A stretch of 64,000 nucleotides of DNA from Jacaranda mimosifolia (taxonomy: Eukaryota; Streptophyta; Magnoliopsida; Lamiales; Bignoniaceae), in contig CM032121.1 of the NCBI GenBank assembly GCA_018894105.1, positions 3,953,007-4,017,006 of the forward strand, in the 5' to 3' direction. Shown here piece by piece: positions 61,971 through 64,000 of the stretch. Every line of letters begins with the position of its first letter. Positions within the stretch are counted from its first letter, which is position 1. Below the pieces are notes generated by a model. It did no database searches and was not told the DNA's origin. It was given only the letters and a program-made list of their open reading frames with translations. The translations under genes and the position numbers were made by a program.

Positions 61971-62660
61971 GGGTAATACCTTTTATACTTTCAAAATTTT
62001 CAAATATTTTCCTAAAAGTCATATGTCTTTATTAAAATAGTTGACGATATCAAAATTTTATAGTAAATTATTGATTTAATTTTTAAAAATAATTAAATAA
62101 CATAAAAATTAGGATACGTGATATTTTTTTTCTATATAGACAAATTTATACTTGACACCCGTACTACTAAAATCTTTAAATACCCCACTCAAACTTTTTT
62201 GAAGTTAGAAAAGTAATGGTTGTTTGGCTGATGTAGTACTAAAATTATCTTCCCTCTTTATACATATGATCATTAGAAAAAAATTATGTCTAAAATACCC
62301 TTATGATTTATTATATAATGTTCAAGGTTCTTACTTCAATTTTATTACTTTTATTTTAGGACTTAAAGCATCATCTAACTCCTATCCAACAAAAATATTA
62401 AATCATTTCATTTTTTTTAGAAGAATATTAAACAACTCCATTCTAATACATGACATATGGGACGAAAAAAAACAGAGGCTACTTGTGTAGGGAAAAGCAT
62501 CCATGTATTCTAAATTTTTATGCTATTTAGTTATTTTATGAGGTTAATTCAATAATTTATTATAGAGTTTTGATACCGTCAACTATTTTAATAACGGTAG
62601 TTGACTTTGAAATAAGTATTTAAAGGTTTTGGAAGTATATGGGGTATTTGATATATACCC
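61971..62660. mobile_element. Long-TIR (Mutator-like) non-autonomous element upstream of ALG6
   Basis: The two ends are inverted copies over roughly 150 bases: 61971-62120 and 62510-62660. The best core is AATAGTTGACGATATCAAAA (62036-62055) against AATAGTTGACGGTATCAAAA on the other strand (62568-62587), continuing into AAATTATTGA. Outer ends are GGGTAATACC and, inverted, GGGTATATATC. Long TIRs with G-starting ends suggest a Mutator-like MITE, but a 9-bp target duplication is only weakly visible (CCGTGCTAC / TATGTGTAC). No transposase. It lies about 110 bp upstream of the ALG6 start codon. Confidence 0.65.
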
Positions 62661-62994
62661 TATGTGTACAAGACTATGTAAGAAGGGTTCGGATCTCATG
62701 GTTTGGTTAACCAGTTATGATTGGGTTCTGAGGCTTAACGGCACTCTAAGTATGTTGTCCTCTTGGAGTTTGCCCTTTTGCCCTTGTTAGCTGGGTTTGG
62801 TGTTTGTGGGCGTTTCGAGGCTCTTGTGTTCCAGAATTCATGCTTAGTGGGCTTGTTAAATTCAGATAAACAGTCACAATCATGTGATGCTGTGATTCAC
62901 CGCCTGATCTGTGGCCCCCCCTTCATAAGATCCAGTGCATAGATGGGTGTATAGGGAATATTTAATAATTGCATGTTTAACACTTTATTTAAAA
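62661..62994 (+). other. Leader-like region before the pararetrovirus frame
   Basis: GC content rises sharply compared with the AT-rich element on its left. Sequence such as GTTCGGATCTCATGG, TTAGCTGGGTTTGG and a C7 run has no coding frame and contains several short upstream ATGs. It probably is the viral leader. I looked for the tRNA-Met primer site expected in caulimovirids and did not find a convincing one. Confidence 0.4.
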
Positions 62995-64000
62995 ATGAAT
63001 TTTCTTAAAGGAAAATCTAGTAATATTAAGAATAGTACCATGGAGGAAATAGATCTTCCAGTTAATATTGAACTTCTTAATAAATGGACCATTCCAAAAG
63101 TGGATCCAAAACTTATTTATCAGTATGGAACGTTTGAGAAAATAGGTCTTAAACAGGTAGTAAAAACTACTGAAGAAACAATTCCTATTTGTAAAGATGA
63201 CATTACTTTACAGCTTTTTCATAGATCTGATATTGATAAATATAGATCTACTGATTATAGATTTATTCATATTGGTTTAATACAGATTGCTTTTAAACCA
63301 TTAACTCTTGATAATCTTCCTGATAGTTTTGTTGCTATTTTGCGTGATGCCCGTAATTTGAATTGGAAGCACTCAATCATGGGTGAGATACAATCAAGTT
63401 TGGCTCATGGCCCTGTTTATTTTAATGTTTATCCTAATTTGCAGTTATCATTAACTGATGTTAATATTTTACATGCTTTAACTTTAAATGTGAAGTTGCA
63501 TGGTTATAATTATATGCCTAATACTGAAACGATTTGTATTACTTATCGCATTTATTATAAACCTTTGTACACATTGAATCCTATGTGTAAAATGATTAAT
63601 AGTAATAAAAATGAAACAATTTTAATTGAAACCAATTTTTGTAAATCCCATATCACTACTAGAAAACCAATAAAATGGGATGATGTTAAATTTCCTGAAA
63701 ATTGGATGATGGAAAATGCTGTTCCTATTCAACCGGTAATACAAACTGAGTTAAGTAGAGTTATTCAAACTCCAGATGGAAATGTTTCAATTGAGTTTAA
63801 ACAACCTAGTAATAATAGGTTAAAATCAAGTAGATCTCATAGGTCTTCTTCCTTTTCTTCTTTTTCTGTATTTGATCCTCTTGATTATACTGTTGAAAGT
63901 CCTGAATTATCCAGAGCTTCAACATCCAGAGTTAGAGATAATAATTCTGAAACTCGTTTTGGTAAATTAAAAATTTCTTCTGATAATATTGTTCATGGAA
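62995..64000 (+). CDS. Endogenous caulimovirid movement-protein domain, partial at window edge
   Basis: An ATG at 62995, the first in its frame after a TAA near 62925, opens 335 codons without a stop to the right edge. Residues about 80-190 carry the 30K-superfamily movement-protein pattern of Caulimoviridae: YRFIHIGLIQIAFKPL, then LRDAR, then HGPVYFNVYPN, then ITYRIYYKPL. A Ser/Arg-rich tail follows (about residues 275-320). In infecting relatives this protein lines plasmodesmata for cell-to-cell spread. In a genome it marks an endogenous pararetrovirus. Petuvirus- or florendovirus-like layout (movement protein at the start of the first or only frame) is likely, but the downstream capsid and polymerase parts are outside the window. 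Codons end mostly in A/T. The open frame shows no decay in the part seen; this says nothing about whether the whole copy is intact. Confidence 0.85.
   Translation, partial: MNFLKGKSSNIKNSTMEEIDLPVNIELLNKWTIPKVDPKLIYQYGTFEKIGLKQVVKTTEETIPICKDDITLQLFHRSDIDKYRSTDYRFIHIGLIQIAFKPLTLDNLPDSFVAILRDARNLNWKHSIMGEIQSSLAHGPVYFNVYPNLQLSLTDVNILHALTLNVKLHGYNYMPNTETICITYRIYYKPLYTLNPMCKMINSNKNETILIETNFCKSHITTRKPIKWDDVKFPENWMMENAVPIQPVIQTELSRVIQTPDGNVSIEFKQPSNNRLKSSRSHRSSSFSSFSVFDPLDYTVESPELSRASTSRVRDNNSETRFGKLKISSDNIVHG

Overview
The window is nuclear DNA of a flowering plant, most likely a eudicot. It is AT-rich, its genes carry introns with GT/AG borders, and the gene families are plant-type (a CYP735A cytochrome P450, a plant 3-ketoacyl-CoA synthase, ALG6). 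The spacers are packed with plant transposable elements: Copia, Gypsy, LINE, TRIM, SINE, several MITE families and an endogenous pararetrovirus. I cannot fix the species.

Three well-supported host genes lie on the minus strand. (1) CYP735A, cytokinin trans-hydroxylase, has five exons at 13514-16949. Splicing at the borders I read gives one 520-residue frame with all P450 signatures. (2) A single-exon 3-ketoacyl-CoA synthase (496 residues, 30310-31800) carries the complete Cys-His-Asn triad. (3) ALG6, the first glucosyltransferase of N-glycan precursor assembly, has six exons at 56377-61862 (524 residues). They belong to unrelated pathways (cytokinin hormone, very-long-chain lipids, ER glycosylation) and form no cluster. 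A fourth open frame, 62995 to the right edge, is the uninterrupted start of a caulimovirid-type movement protein.

Region by region. 1-13 kb: gene-poor, with a Tourist-like MITE, a complete 338-bp TRIM, weak decayed exon-like stretches, a member of a repeated MITE family, a Gypsy reverse-transcriptase fragment and a 133-bp tandem repeat. 13-21 kb: CYP735A, then a decayed duplicate of its last exon and 3' flank, bordered on both sides by a diverged minisatellite. 21-30 kb: LINE remnant, SINEs, MITEs. 30-32 kb: the KCS gene. 32-42 kb: an old segmental duplication with a hAT MITE in one copy, and nested MITEs. 42-47.4 kb: a complete but inactivated Copia element with both LTRs and a matching 5-bp target duplication. 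47-56 kb: SINEs, a hAT MITE inside a SINE, several direct duplications and an unusual group of palindromes. 56-62 kb: ALG6, whose third intron holds a partial duplicate of exon 4 and a MITE. 62-64 kb: a long-TIR element just upstream of ALG6, then the pararetrovirus.

Everything was read by eye. Family calls rest on motif recognition; percent identities, RNA support and copy numbers elsewhere were not available.
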